64,000 nucleotides of DNA from Aminobacter ciceronei (lineage in GTDB: Bacteria > Pseudomonadota > Alphaproteobacteria > Rhizobiales > Rhizobiaceae): NCBI RefSeq assembly GCF_014138625.1, contig NZ_JACJHY010000013.1, positions 1 to 64,000 of the forward strand, written 5' to 3'. How positions within the stretch are numbered: position 1 is the stretch's first letter; every line of letters begins with the position of its first letter. Both the position numbers and the translations under genes were made by a program. Of the stretch, positions 8,429 to 17,407 are shown piece after piece. The notes beneath the pieces were generated by a model. The model was given only the letters and a program-made list of their open reading frames with translations. It did no database searches and was not told the origin of the DNA.

Positions 8429-9670
8429 ATGTCCGCAAAAACTGCTCGGTCTGCATCCGAGCAATCGCTCCATGACTTCAGCAAGGCGATAGATCGGTCA
8501 GCTCTCAGCACCCTCAAGTGGGAGATGGAAATCGACCGACTGGGCGACAAAGACCTTTTCTCGTTTGGAACCGCCGATCTGGATTTCCGGTCGCCACCGG
8601 CCGTCGTCGAAGCGCTGCATCGTGCGGTCGAAGCCGGCCATTTTGGTTATCCTCTGAGACGACCCAGCTACTACGACGCGGTCACGGGTTATCTGAGCAG
8701 ACGTTTTGGATGGCAGGTGGAGAAGACGTGGATCGACGCGTGTGTCGCGATTTATCCATCGATGCACTCGATCATCATGGAACTGACCCAGGCCGGCGAC
8801 GAGATCATCTACCAGCCACCCGTCCACCACGTTTTTGCGGAGATCGTGAAGGCCAACGACCGCGTGCCCGTCGCCAATCAACTGATCAATCGCGGCGGCA
8901 CATACGAGATGGATTTTGCCGGGCTGGAGGCCTGCATTACTGACCGAACAAAGTTGTTGTTGCTCTGCAGCCCGCATAATCCGGTTGGTCGGGTCTGGAC
9001 TCGCGACGAGTTGAAGGAGCTGGCACGCATATGCTCCGAACGCGGAGTCATCGTGGTTTCCGACGAGGTCTACAGCGGGATGCTGTATGAGGGAACGGAA
9101 TTCACACCCTTTGCAGCGGTTTCAGAATGGGCTGCGATGAATTCCTATTGCCTGTTCTCACCAAGCAAGCCCTTCAATCTCACCGGACTGAAGCATTCCA
9201 TCGTTGTCACCCCGAACCCGGTCCTGCGGGATGCCTTCCGGCGCGGCCTGCGGCGCGCCAATCTACAGTATGGTGGCAGCGCACTTGGATACGCCGCTGC
9301 CGAAGTGGCGTTCCGGGATTGTGACGATTGGAGCCACGCGCTGATGCACCATATTGCCGGCAATCACGCATACGTGACGGATTTGATCCGGTCATTCCTG
9401 CCCGAGGTCACGGTTCCGGTCGCCGAAGCAGCATACTTCGCCTGGCTGGATCTCTCCAGGCTCAACACGCCGAGGGCCGTCTATGAGCCGCTGATTGAAA
9501 GGCAGGCGAAGCTCGTCGTGACCTATGGCGAGCCGATGGGGCCTGGTGGAGAGAACCACATCCGCATCAACCTCGGCACTTCGAGATCGATCCTGGAGGC
9601 GGGCATGCGACGGCTGCTCTCCGTACTCGTTCCACTTACCGGACGTTCCTTTGATGAAAGCGCTTGCTGA
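8429..9670 (+). CDS. PatB/MalY-type PLP-dependent C-S beta-lyase / aminotransferase
   Basis: A 413-residue fold-type I PLP enzyme of the MalY/PatB subgroup, which splits cystathionine or cysteine S-conjugates into thiol, pyruvate and ammonia. Visible family marks: FGTADLDFRSP near residue 50, GYPLRRPSYY, LLCSPHNPVGRVW, VVSDEVYSGM and the PLP-lysine motif SPSKPFNLTGLK. The AAGGAG site precedes ATG 8429. Its position as last gene of an amino acid import operon suggests that the imported compound is a C-S-containing amino acid cleaved as a sulfur source (inference). Confidence 0.85.
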   Translation: MSAKTARSASEQSLHDFSKAIDRSALSTLKWEMEIDRLGDKDLFSFGTADLDFRSPPAVVEALHRAVEAGHFGYPLRRPSYYDAVTGYLSRRFGWQVEKTWIDACVAIYPSMHSIIMELTQAGDEIIYQPPVHHVFAEIVKANDRVPVANQLINRGGTYEMDFAGLEACITDRTKLLLLCSPHNPVGRVWTRDELKELARICSERGVIVVSDEVYSGMLYEGTEFTPFAAVSEWAAMNSYCLFSPSKPFNLTGLKHSIVVTPNPVLRDAFRRGLRRANLQYGGSALGYAAAEVAFRDCDDWSHALMHHIAGNHAYVTDLIRSFLPEVTVPVAEAAYFAWLDLSRLNTPRAVYEPLIERQAKLVVTYGEPMGPGGENHIRINLGTSRSILEAGMRRLLSVLVPLTGRSFDESAC

Positions 9671-10231
9671 TGGCAAGCACGGCAGAGACGCGTCTCGCAG
9701 CCCTCACTGGGCATTGAGTTGCCGAACCTCCGACCGCAGTGGCGACGGCGCATCCCGCCGCCATTGCCACCTTGCTGTTCGATTCGCCGCCGGAGAGGTT
9801 GTGGACGAGGAGCCTGTGTTATTGCACGGGCGATATGACCAACGATGCGATGGCCAGTCCGGTGGCCACAAGCAGCAAGAACCATAATAATTCCTGTCTG
9901 TTCATGGGCTGCCAACTCATCTTCCCAGATGTTTGACGTCGGGGTCGTGCAACTGGGATACCGCTCCCTGGTTCACGGGTTTCGACAGTGATGTCGGCTG
10001 TGTTCACGCGTAGATTTCATGACCATCGCCATGGGCGGTCCGCCCGGCGTAGCGTATCAATGCGAACAGACAATCGCCAGACGCGCGATGCCGATGGTTC
10101 TTGCTGTCTGCAACGCCATGAGTTTCGGATCTGTGTCGGTCGTACCAACTTCCGATGCGCGTTGCGAACACTCTGTCGTGCCGGGGATGTCATGACCCCA
10201 ACTCAAATGCGTGGGTCGCTACGCGATCGGA
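9671..10231. other. 560-bp stretch without a confident gene
   Basis: The only candidate is a 33-codon minus-strand ORF at 9819-9920 whose product is one hydrophobic segment (LLWFLLLVATGLAIASLV). It has no convincing ribosome-binding site, so it is not called as a gene. No terminator with a T-tract was seen after the lyase gene. Confidence 0.4.
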
Positions 10232-10549
10232 TCAGCCGGCCAGGGCCCGCATGATGTTGGGCACGGCAGGCAGTGTGAGAAGCGCTGCGCATCCCAGCCA
10301 GATCGACGCAACGACGACGCTTTGGGGGCGCGCCGAAAGGCGTTCGTAGAGTGCGGCCGGAACGCCTGCCACCATCAGGGTGAGCGTCGACAGGATGAGC
10401 GCGCTCGCCATGTAGACGAACTGGCTGGTCGGTGGCGCCCAGGATGGGTACCAGACCGGGTACAGCACGAAAAGCACAAGCACCCAGGGGGAGAAGATAC
10501 CGTTGACGATGGCGATCGCCATCACCGGAACCAGACCCGTGCGTTCCAT
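10232..10549 (-). CDS. Small integral membrane protein, unknown function
   Basis: A 105-residue protein with about three hydrophobic segments and no recognised family. It starts 3 bp after the stop of the gene at 10553-10861, so the two are probably co-translated. Both follow the symporter gene on the minus strand but are separated from it by a strong terminator-like hairpin. Confidence 0.6.
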   Translation of the reverse strand: MERTGLVPVMAIAIVNGIFSPWVLVLFVLYPVWYPSWAPPTSQFVYMASALILSTLTLMVAGVPAALYERLSARPQSVVVASIWLGCAALLTLPAVPNIMRALAG

Positions 10550-10552
10550 GTC

Positions 10553-10861
10553 TCAGTTCCCCGCCGTTGCGCCGGGTGCCAGCCCGGCGTTGAAGAGCAT
10601 CATGAAATAGCCAAGCCGCAGCGCCATCAGCCACAGTGCAGCGAAGATCAGCACGACCGGCTGGGCCAACACTTCAGGCGTGAGGTAGCGCACGGCGCGC
10701 ACCACATGGTCCGTGACGAAGCGGAAGCCGCGCCAGATGAAGTTGTCCCAGTTCTCCGGCACGAAAAAACCGAGAACCAGCCGCCCGATCAATGTGTACA
10801 TCACTGCTGCCAACACGAAATTGGGCAGGTGGAAATACCAGTAGCTCCAGAATTCGTTCAT
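10553..10861 (-). CDS. Small integral membrane protein, YggT-like appearance, unknown function
   Basis: A 102-residue protein with an N-terminal aromatic segment (NEFWSYWYFHLPNFV), a TM around residues 13-33, an amphipathic middle (ENWDNFIWRGFRFVTDHVV) and a second TM near residues 70-90. The layout recalls half of a YggT protein but the match is weak. There is no clear Shine-Dalgarno site. It is paired with the following small membrane protein; a role with the symporter is a guess from position only. Confidence 0.6.
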   Translation of the reverse strand: MNEFWSYWYFHLPNFVLAAVMYTLIGRLVLGFFVPENWDNFIWRGFRFVTDHVVRAVRYLTPEVLAQPVVLIFAALWLMALRLGYFMMLFNAGLAPGATAGN

Positions 10862-10928
10862 GCACGCGGTCCAATGAGGATCATGGGGGGATCATGGGGC
10901 GGTCATGCGAGCCATAGCGGCATCGCGC

Positions 10929-10961
10929 AAAAAAGAAAGAGGGGTCCTGTCCGGACCCCTC
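10929..10961 (-). terminator. Rho-independent terminator after the symporter gene
   Basis: A 9-bp perfect stem (GAGGGGTCC at 10939-10947 with GGACCCCTC at 10953-10961) and 5-nt loop. On the minus strand it is followed by TTTCTTTTTT. It lies 22 bp after the symporter stop and separates that gene from the two small membrane-protein genes. Confidence 0.85.
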
Positions 10962-10982
10962 CCCTGACGTCCGATGCGATGA

Positions 10983-12965
10983 TCAGGCTGTCTTTTCTTC
11001 CATGATCGTCTTGCCGCGAGGAACACGGATCTCCTCGATGAACTCCTGCAGCTCGTGTGACGGCTCCTTGGTCAGGCGCGAGACGACATACATGACCGCG
11101 AAGCCGACGGGCAAGCCGAACGCCGCCGCCGACAGGTTCTTCACCCCGCCCCAGTTCGCGATCGACTGCGCATGCTTGTCGAACGCCGCCCAGGCGGCTG
11201 CCTGAGCATCGGGGGCAGCGGCCGCAAAGGCGGCTTTGAGCTCCTCGAACTTGGCCAACTGCTCGGCCGTTGCCGTCGACAGGCCGCTCCACATCTCCAC
11301 GAAGCCGACCGCACCGTAGCGGGTGCCCAGCAGATAGTAGAGGCAGATGCCGAAGCCTGCGATCATGCCGGCAATCGCCCCCGCCGAATTGGCACGCTTC
11401 CACCAGACGCCGAGAACCAGCGCCGGGAAGAGGCCTGCCGCCGCAAGCGAGAACGCCCAGGACACCATGGCCAGGATGTCGGCAGGCTTGGTCGAGGCGA
11501 CGTAGGCCGCCGCGATCGCCACCAGCACCAGAAGCACGCGCGACACCACCAGGCGGCGCGCCGTCGGTGCGTTCTGGTCGATCATCTTGTAGTAGATGTC
11601 GTGGCTGAGCGCGTTTGCGATGGCCAGAAGCAGGCCGTCGGCCGTCGACAGCGCGGCTGCGAGACCGCCGGCTGCGACAAGGCCCGAAATGACATAGGGC
11701 ATGCCTGCCATTTCCGGCGTGGCAAGCACGATCATGTCGGCATTGAGGTTGATGTTGGCAAAGCCGATATTGGTCACACCCTGTTCCGCGCAGGCTGCGG
11801 CGATGGCGGCTGCGTCGATGGCAGCCTTGCCGCAGATCTGCACCAGCGCGTTGTCGGCTGCGGCCCAGCGCATCATCCATCCCGCCTTCTCGGCGATGTT
11901 GTCCGGCGTCAGGCCGGAAGCCACCAGGTCGAGCATGGTCCACTTGGCGAAAGCGGCATAGGCCGGCGCCGTGAAGTAGAGGATGAAGATGAACAGCAGC
12001 GACCATGCCACCGAGACGCGCGCCTCACGCACCGAAGGCGTGGTGAAGTAGCGCATCAGCACATGCGGCAGCGAAGCGGTGCCGACCATCAGGCACAGGA
12101 TGAGCAGGAAGAAGTTGAGCGCGTTGTAGCCGCCGTGCACGAACGGCGTGATGTGGTGGACCGCGATGCCCTGCGCGGTTTCGAGCGCGGTGATGTTGGC
12201 CAGCGCCGTGCCCTGCATGAGCTGCGGGATGGGGACGCCGGTCTTGACCGTGGACATCCAGATCGCCGGAATGAGGTAGGCGATGATCAGCACGATGTAT
12301 TGGGCAACCTGCGTCCAGGTGACTGCACGCATGCCGCCAAGCATGGAGCAGACCAGAATGCCGGCAAGGCCGACATAGACCGCGACGTTGAAGTCGAGGC
12401 CGAGGAAGCGGGCTGAGATGATGCCGGTCGCATAGACCTGCGCGACGACATAGGTGAAAGAGCACGAAAACAGCACGATCACGCCGATGAAGCGGGCAAG
12501 ATTGCCGCCATAGCGCGCCGAAAGGAAGTCGGGCACCGTATAGGCGCCAAATTTGCGCAGATATGGCGCGACCAGGATCGCGACCAGAACATAGCCGCCG
12601 GTCCAGCCCAGGACGAAGGCGAGGCCGTCATAGCCGAGCAGGTAAAGCGTACCGGCCATGCCGACGAATGAGGCGCCCGACATCCAGTCCGCACCTGTCG
12701 CCATGCCGTTGTAGATCGCAGGCACGCGGCGGCCGGCGACATAATATTCGCCGACCTGCATGGTCCGCGACAGAATGCCGATGACGGCATAGATCAGGAT
12801 GGTGAAGCCGACGAACATGTAGCCGATGATGTAGTTCGGCACGCCGGCGGCGCTCAGGATCGCCATGAGGATGACGAAGGCTATGAAGCCTCCGGTGTAG
12901 ATTCCGTAGATGCGGCCTAGATTGGAGACGAAATCTCCGCCGCCGCTGGTTGTCGTCGTTGCCAT
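10983..12965 (-). CDS. Sodium:solute symporter large subunit (VC_2705/ActP-like)
   Basis: A 660-residue SSF-family transporter with about 13 TM helices. The core family segments FVGMAGTLYLLGYDGLAF, YVVAQVYATG and LSTADGLLLAIANALSHD are visible. A long extramembrane insertion (about residues 555-610, Ala-rich) and a conserved C-terminal tail distinguish this VC_2705-type subgroup, which works with a DUF4212 small subunit. That subunit is encoded 10 bp upstream. The start ATG 12965 follows GAGGGGGGAA and is preferred over in-frame upstream codons. Substrates of this group include short organic acids such as acetate; the exact one is not evident. Confidence 0.88.
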   Translation of the reverse strand: MATTTTSGGGDFVSNLGRIYGIYTGGFIAFVILMAILSAAGVPNYIIGYMFVGFTILIYAVIGILSRTMQVGEYYVAGRRVPAIYNGMATGADWMSGASFVGMAGTLYLLGYDGLAFVLGWTGGYVLVAILVAPYLRKFGAYTVPDFLSARYGGNLARFIGVIVLFSCSFTYVVAQVYATGIISARFLGLDFNVAVYVGLAGILVCSMLGGMRAVTWTQVAQYIVLIIAYLIPAIWMSTVKTGVPIPQLMQGTALANITALETAQGIAVHHITPFVHGGYNALNFFLLILCLMVGTASLPHVLMRYFTTPSVREARVSVAWSLLFIFILYFTAPAYAAFAKWTMLDLVASGLTPDNIAEKAGWMMRWAAADNALVQICGKAAIDAAAIAAACAEQGVTNIGFANINLNADMIVLATPEMAGMPYVISGLVAAGGLAAALSTADGLLLAIANALSHDIYYKMIDQNAPTARRLVVSRVLLVLVAIAAAYVASTKPADILAMVSWAFSLAAAGLFPALVLGVWWKRANSAGAIAGMIAGFGICLYYLLGTRYGAVGFVEMWSGLSTATAEQLAKFEELKAAFAAAAPDAQAAAWAAFDKHAQSIANWGGVKNLSAAAFGLPVGFAVMYVVSRLTKEPSHELQEFIEEIRVPRGKTIMEEKTA

Positions 12966-12975
12966 GGTTCCCCCC

Positions 12976-13230
12976 TCACTCTTCCGACACACCGTGCTCT
13001 TCGTCGATGCCGTTCTGCTTGCGTGCAAACCAGAAGAGCATCACGACGAAAGCAATGAGCGAACCCTGCGCGGCCATGTAGAAGCCCAGCGGGAAGCCCA
13101 GAATGACGATATTGTTGAGTGGGCCGACGAAGAAGTGGATGACATATCCGAAGAAAAACCACAGCCCAAGCATAAGAAACATGAGACTGCGGGTCTTATT
13201 CCAGTAGCTTACGCGGTCCGGCGTCGCCAT
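12976..13230 (-). CDS. DUF4212 sodium/substrate symporter small subunit
   Basis: An 84-residue protein with two TM helices (about residues 17-38 and 48-68). The YWNKTRSLMFLMLGLWFFFG N-terminus is characteristic of the DUF4212 small subunit. It is immediately followed by the large symporter gene (10 bp), the standard two-gene arrangement. It ends in an acidic tail (EEHGVSEE). Confidence 0.88.
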   Translation of the reverse strand: MATPDRVSYWNKTRSLMFLMLGLWFFFGYVIHFFVGPLNNIVILGFPLGFYMAAQGSLIAFVVMLFWFARKQNGIDEEHGVSEE

Positions 13231-13486
13231 CGCGTTGATCCCTCCCTTGATTTACAGCCTGTGCAGATTCTCCCCGACCAACCGGCCGTTCAGCAAGTCG
13301 CCAAGCTCCCGCAAACGGGAATCTGGCAAGCGTCGGCGTCATGATGGACTCAGCCGACGCTGCTTGAACTCTAGCTGCATTTGCAACTGCCCGTTATTCG
13401 ACTTTAGAATCGGTTCGGCGGGCTGGCTAAGAGGTGTCGCGAAGGCTAACGCTTGGCAGCACGCGGCAGACGAAGGGAATATTGCA

Positions 13487-14119
13487 ATGGGCCTTCTCGA
13501 TGGTCTTCTTCCGGGATTTCTCCGCAAGGCCACGCCGATCCACGGTACCGCCGACCTGGCAGATTTCATGGATGCGCGCGCCTCGTTCCTGGCGCAGAAG
13601 TGCATCGTCGAATTCTGCCGCGTGCGTGCGGGCGTGTTCTGGCAGAAGCTGTTCAGCGAAAAGGAGTTCCAGACCGCGCTCGATCAGGCGCGCTGGCGGG
13701 CCTACCCGCCGTGCTACGCCATGGTCGCGGAGATGGTTGAAGGGTCGCTGCGCGAGGTTGCAGCCGGGCGTCAGCGCGGTCTGGAGACAGCGATCGAGCG
13801 GGTCGCCCGCATGAGTTTTGCAAAGCACCCTGTTCCCGACGGCTCGCCTGGGACCTTCTGGGAGGACGCGGCCGCCCTGGTGCGCGGCAGACTGGTGGCA
13901 GCGCAGGCCGGAGCGCCGCGGCCGGTGCGGGAGATCCCCGATCCGCTGGCGCGGATGGTGTTCGATGCGGTGCCGATCCATCCCGAGTTGCTGACCAACG
14001 ACTATGACTACATCTTCAACTTCCTGCGGATGAACATCCTGAGAGCGCATGAGGACCTGCTGGAGCTGGCCGATCGCGCCGCGATCGTCGATGAACTGCT
14101 CGGCGCGCCCGGCGCTTGA
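13487..14119 (+). CDS. Conserved helical protein of unknown function next to the symporter
   Basis: A 210-residue, mostly helical, soluble-looking protein without a recognised domain. Features: an N-terminal amphipathic segment (LDGLLPGFLRK), a cysteine in KCIVEFCRVRAG, and a conserved-looking C-terminal NDYDYIFNFLRMNILRAHED stretch. It starts at ATG 13487 behind GAAGGGA, 257 bp from and divergent to the DUF4212 gene. Its stop is 6 bp from the stop of the convergent exonuclease-CBS gene. Function unassigned. Confidence 0.7.
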   Translation: MGLLDGLLPGFLRKATPIHGTADLADFMDARASFLAQKCIVEFCRVRAGVFWQKLFSEKEFQTALDQARWRAYPPCYAMVAEMVEGSLREVAAGRQRGLETAIERVARMSFAKHPVPDGSPGTFWEDAAALVRGRLVAAQAGAPRPVREIPDPLARMVFDAVPIHPELLTNDYDYIFNFLRMNILRAHEDLLELADRAAIVDELLGAPGA

Positions 14120-14125
14120 CGGGCC

Positions 14126-16237
14126 TCAGGCGAACATCAGGTCGCGCACCAGCCCCGGCACGGACTGAAGGCGCCTGACCAGCGTCTTCAGCTCGCCTTG
14201 CTGCTCGCGCGGGATTGCGGCCAGGTCGACGCGGTTGGAGACGGGCACGCCGGCATAGACGTCGCGAATCTGTTGATCCAGCAGCAGCCCGATCAGAAAC
14301 GCATGGCCGGCCAGCATCGCCTTCATGTCCTGCTCGCCGCCGACAGCGCGGGCGATCAACGCCTCGAGACGGTCGCGCGTGCTCAGTGCCCGGATGCCGT
14401 GGCGAATTGCCAGCGTCCGTGCCGCCGCAACGATCGGGAACAGGCCGTGCATCTTGATATCGAGCCGGCCGTCGTCGAGCCGCAGGCCGCCCAGAAGCGT
14501 GAACGGGTTGTCCGAAACGATCTGCTCGCCGAGGAGCTTGGCAAAGACCGGCTCGGCGTGGCCGCGTGCATAGGCATGGTCGAACAGCGCGTCGCTCAAC
14601 GCCACCTCACCGTGCACGGGCTTCAGATCATAGACGATGTCGACGTTGAGCAGGTCGTTTGGCCGCGAGCGCCGGACCCATTCCTCGACGCGATTCTTCC
14701 ACGTTTCGAGACTGCCGCGGAACGCCGCGTTGCGGCCCATGACGCCGCCCTTGCAGTAAGGCACGCCGGCGGCGTCGAGCGTATCGGCGAGCTTTTCGCC
14801 AAACATCTTGAACCAGAGGTCTTGCCGACCATCGGGTTCGCCGTGCTCGAAGACGATGGCGTTGTCCTGGTCGGGTGCCAGCAGGCTTTCGCCGCGTCCG
14901 CCGGAGCCGAGCACCAGCACGGCGTATCGACAGGGCGGCGCGCCGTGACCCTGCGCCTGCAAGGCAAGCTCCGCCAGCACGGCGGCGCGGCGGGTCATGG
15001 CGCGCAACTCCTCGGAGATGATCTCGGCGACGATGCGCGGATCGATCGCTTCGGCGAGCAGCGAGCGCACGACGCCGGGAAGCGTGGCCCATGCCGCCGC
15101 CAGTTCGGCGGCGCCCGTGGCATGTTCGATCTGGTCGTCGAGGTTGATCGCTTCGCTGGCACGCAGCCTCAGCAGGTCACGCGCCGACAGCACGCCCACC
15201 AGCGTTCCGGCATCGTCGCGCACGGCAAGGTGACGTATCTTCAGCCGGTCCATGCGCCCGATGGCGCGATAGGCAAAGGCTGTGGCGCGCACGCTGGCGA
15301 GCGGCCTGGAGGCGAAGGTGCCGACCGGCAGGTCCAGCGCATCCGCGCCGCTGCCGGACAGTCGCCGCATCACGTCGCGCTCGGTGACGATGCCGTAGTC
15401 GGCGACCGGTCGGTTCGGTTCTCCGGCATCGGACACCAGCAGGGAGCTGATCTTTCGCGTGACCATCAGCTCGATGGCCTGCCGCATGGTTTGGCCCGAT
15501 GTCACCACCACGGCGGGGGTGCTCATGAGGCTGCCGACGCGGTGGCGGTACGCGTAAGGATCCACCGACTGGAAAACAGGAGCCTGAGGACGCGACACCG
15601 GTTCGCTCCAGCCGGCGCGATGGCCGGCCTCAAGATCGCGCGAAAGGGCAAGGCACGCCAGTTCGGCTTCGCCCAGCGTCCGGACGTTGCGCCTGCGCAA
15701 TTCGGGCAGCAGCGCGATGAAGACCTTGCCAGCCGTGAACGCGTCCCCCAGAGCCGTGTGCCGGCCGGCAACCTCCACGCCCAGCCAGGCGGCGACCGCG
15801 TCGAGCGAATGGTCCGCCAGACTGGGATTGGCCACGGCCGCAAGAAGGCGCACGCACAGCGCACGCGGTTTCGACCAGGGCAGGTTCGCAAGCCGGCATT
15901 CGCGCTCCATCACCGCCAGGTCGAAGCCGATGGAGTGGCCGACGAGAACACGTGGTCCGGTGAAATGCTGGAACCGGTCCCAGGCTGCGGTGAAATCCGG
16001 CTGGCCGACGAGCTGGTCGTCGGTAATGCCGTGGATGCGGGAAGCCGCAGGCGGCACAGCTTCGCCGGCATCGACGAGAAGTTCGAAGCGGCGTTCCGGT
16101 TTGATCTTGCCGTGCCAGATGCCGACCGCACCGATCTGCAGGATACGGGCCTTGGTGGCGTCGAGCCCGGTCGTCTCGGTGTCGACCGCCGTCGCCGCCA
16201 TTGAAATCAGGGGTGTCGCGCCGGTCGCCGGCTTCAT
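14126..16237 (-). CDS. DEDDh exonuclease - CBS pair - DUF294 nucleotidyltransferase fusion protein
   Basis: A 703-residue multidomain protein. Residues about 10-180 form a DnaQ-like 3'-5' exonuclease with AVDTETTG, GHSIGFDLAVME and RHTALGDAF, the DEDDh residues. Residues about 235-365 are two CBS motifs (LMSTPAVVVTSG..., GIVTERDVMRRL, VGVLSARDLLRLR). From about residue 400 a nucleotidyltransferase of the DUF294/GlnD-like type shows GSGGRGESLLAPDQDNA, followed by its C-terminal helical domain. ATG 16237 with CAGGAG upstream is the best start. CBS domains usually sense adenine nucleotides, so the enzyme may be nucleotide-regulated. Substrate unknown. It is convergent with the 13487-14119 gene. 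Confidence 0.85.
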   Translation of the reverse strand: MKPATGATPLISMAATAVDTETTGLDATKARILQIGAVGIWHGKIKPERRFELLVDAGEAVPPAASRIHGITDDQLVGQPDFTAAWDRFQHFTGPRVLVGHSIGFDLAVMERECRLANLPWSKPRALCVRLLAAVANPSLADHSLDAVAAWLGVEVAGRHTALGDAFTAGKVFIALLPELRRRNVRTLGEAELACLALSRDLEAGHRAGWSEPVSRPQAPVFQSVDPYAYRHRVGSLMSTPAVVVTSGQTMRQAIELMVTRKISSLLVSDAGEPNRPVADYGIVTERDVMRRLSGSGADALDLPVGTFASRPLASVRATAFAYRAIGRMDRLKIRHLAVRDDAGTLVGVLSARDLLRLRASEAINLDDQIEHATGAAELAAAWATLPGVVRSLLAEAIDPRIVAEIISEELRAMTRRAAVLAELALQAQGHGAPPCRYAVLVLGSGGRGESLLAPDQDNAIVFEHGEPDGRQDLWFKMFGEKLADTLDAAGVPYCKGGVMGRNAAFRGSLETWKNRVEEWVRRSRPNDLLNVDIVYDLKPVHGEVALSDALFDHAYARGHAEPVFAKLLGEQIVSDNPFTLLGGLRLDDGRLDIKMHGLFPIVAAARTLAIRHGIRALSTRDRLEALIARAVGGEQDMKAMLAGHAFLIGLLLDQQIRDVYAGVPVSNRVDLAAIPREQQGELKTLVRRLQSVPGLVRDLMFA

Positions 16238-16509
16238 GTCCGCTCCTGCGAGGTTGCTGAATGCCCGGCTCGCATGTCCCGCTGTTGCCCGGGCCGACAA
16301 TATCGGCCAATTTTCTGCCGCGGCATAGCGCGACCGGCACGCCAGGTCGAAGGCTGCTCCAACAGCCTCACCGAACATGTCGGCAAGCCGGCCCGTTCCG
16401 TGAGGCTCGATCCTCGAGGTTCTTTTCCGCGCGGTATTCGCCTGAATGTGATTTGCGCGCAGCCTGGGCGTCGGTCCACCTTGCGCGGGTTCATCGTCAG
16501 GATGTGTCA

Positions 16510-16902
16510 ATGCGCGAGATCAGGCGGGTCGCCGTGGAGTGCGTCGGGCGTGCGGTCATGTTCGGATCGCTCGCGATCGGATGCGTCATGGTCGGCTTCT
16601 CCTTCAACCCCGTATCGGCATTCCGCAGCGGCGCTTTCCTCACACTGATGATGGCGCTGGTGCTGATGTGGAAAGCGATGACCGCCGGCACCAGGGCGCC
16701 CAGGCGCACCGAGATCTGGCTCTATCTCGACGAGAAGTCGCGCCCGCTCGATGATCCTGCGCGGCGGGTGTTCGGCACCGTCATGCGCGACGTCTATGGT
16801 ATTTTCGCGCGGATTGCGCTTTGCGTTGCGGTCGGTTTCTTCCTGCTGTCGCTGGTGCTGATGGCGTTTGGCCTCGAGGCCTATGTGCCGCCCCTGGGAT
16901 AG
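16510..16902 (+). CDS. Integral membrane protein of unknown function
   Basis: A 130-residue protein with an N-terminal hydrophobic pair (about residues 15-60) and a C-terminal TM (about residues 100-122), separated by a charged stretch containing RRTEIWLYLDEKSRP. No family recognised. ATG 16510 follows CAGGA at about 9 nt. It is divergent from the exonuclease fusion gene, with 272 bp between starts. Confidence 0.65.
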   Translation: MREIRRVAVECVGRAVMFGSLAIGCVMVGFSFNPVSAFRSGAFLTLMMALVLMWKAMTAGTRAPRRTEIWLYLDEKSRPLDDPARRVFGTVMRDVYGIFARIALCVAVGFFLLSLVLMAFGLEAYVPPLG

Positions 16903-17407
16903 GTCAGTGGTCCATCGAGCAAGGACAAGCGCAGGCGAAGATCATCTCTTAGATGTCGCGCTATTCGTAAGCGTCCCGGGGTTCAGGTCTGACAGCCATC
17001 CCGATCACTCCTTCAAGGCACCCGCCAGCGGTATCGCTGCGATGCTGTCGCCCTTTTCAGCACTCTTGTCACCGCCGGTCTGCTGGCCCGGTTGTATGGC
17101 GGCATCACCGGCACGTTCCTGTTCGGCGAGGAGCACGCGGCCGCCGATTTCTATCTGTAACGTCATGCTGCTGTTCCAGGCCGAGCGCTTCGGCGTTCAC
17201 GTTCCCGAGCCGATGGCCGAACTGCGCGCGGATGCGCGAGCGGCCCGCCGTCGGTGCTGCGATGCGGGCCGAAGGCTTCGCCTGAACTCGATCCCGATAG
17301 ACTCGCCGCCCAGTCCCTGCCCCAATGCGCACGCGCCAGCACAAATCCCAATGCGGCTGTGTTGGCGTCGGTTGCGCCGAAAGACAGGGTTATCGTCCCG
17401 ATCGCGT

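Noticed and set aside
9819-9920. 33-codon hydrophobic minus-strand ORF
   Set aside because: Single TM-like peptide, but no ribosome-binding site and no conserved context, so not called as a gene.
14198-16204. Very long plus-strand open frame opposite the exonuclease-CBS gene
   Set aside because: High GC in the third codon position of the real minus-strand gene leaves long antisense frames. The product is low-complexity and His/Gln/Arg-rich with no motif. The same applies to the long antisense frames opposite uvrC, pepA, mltG/fabF and the 47152-51390 frame opposite lptD.
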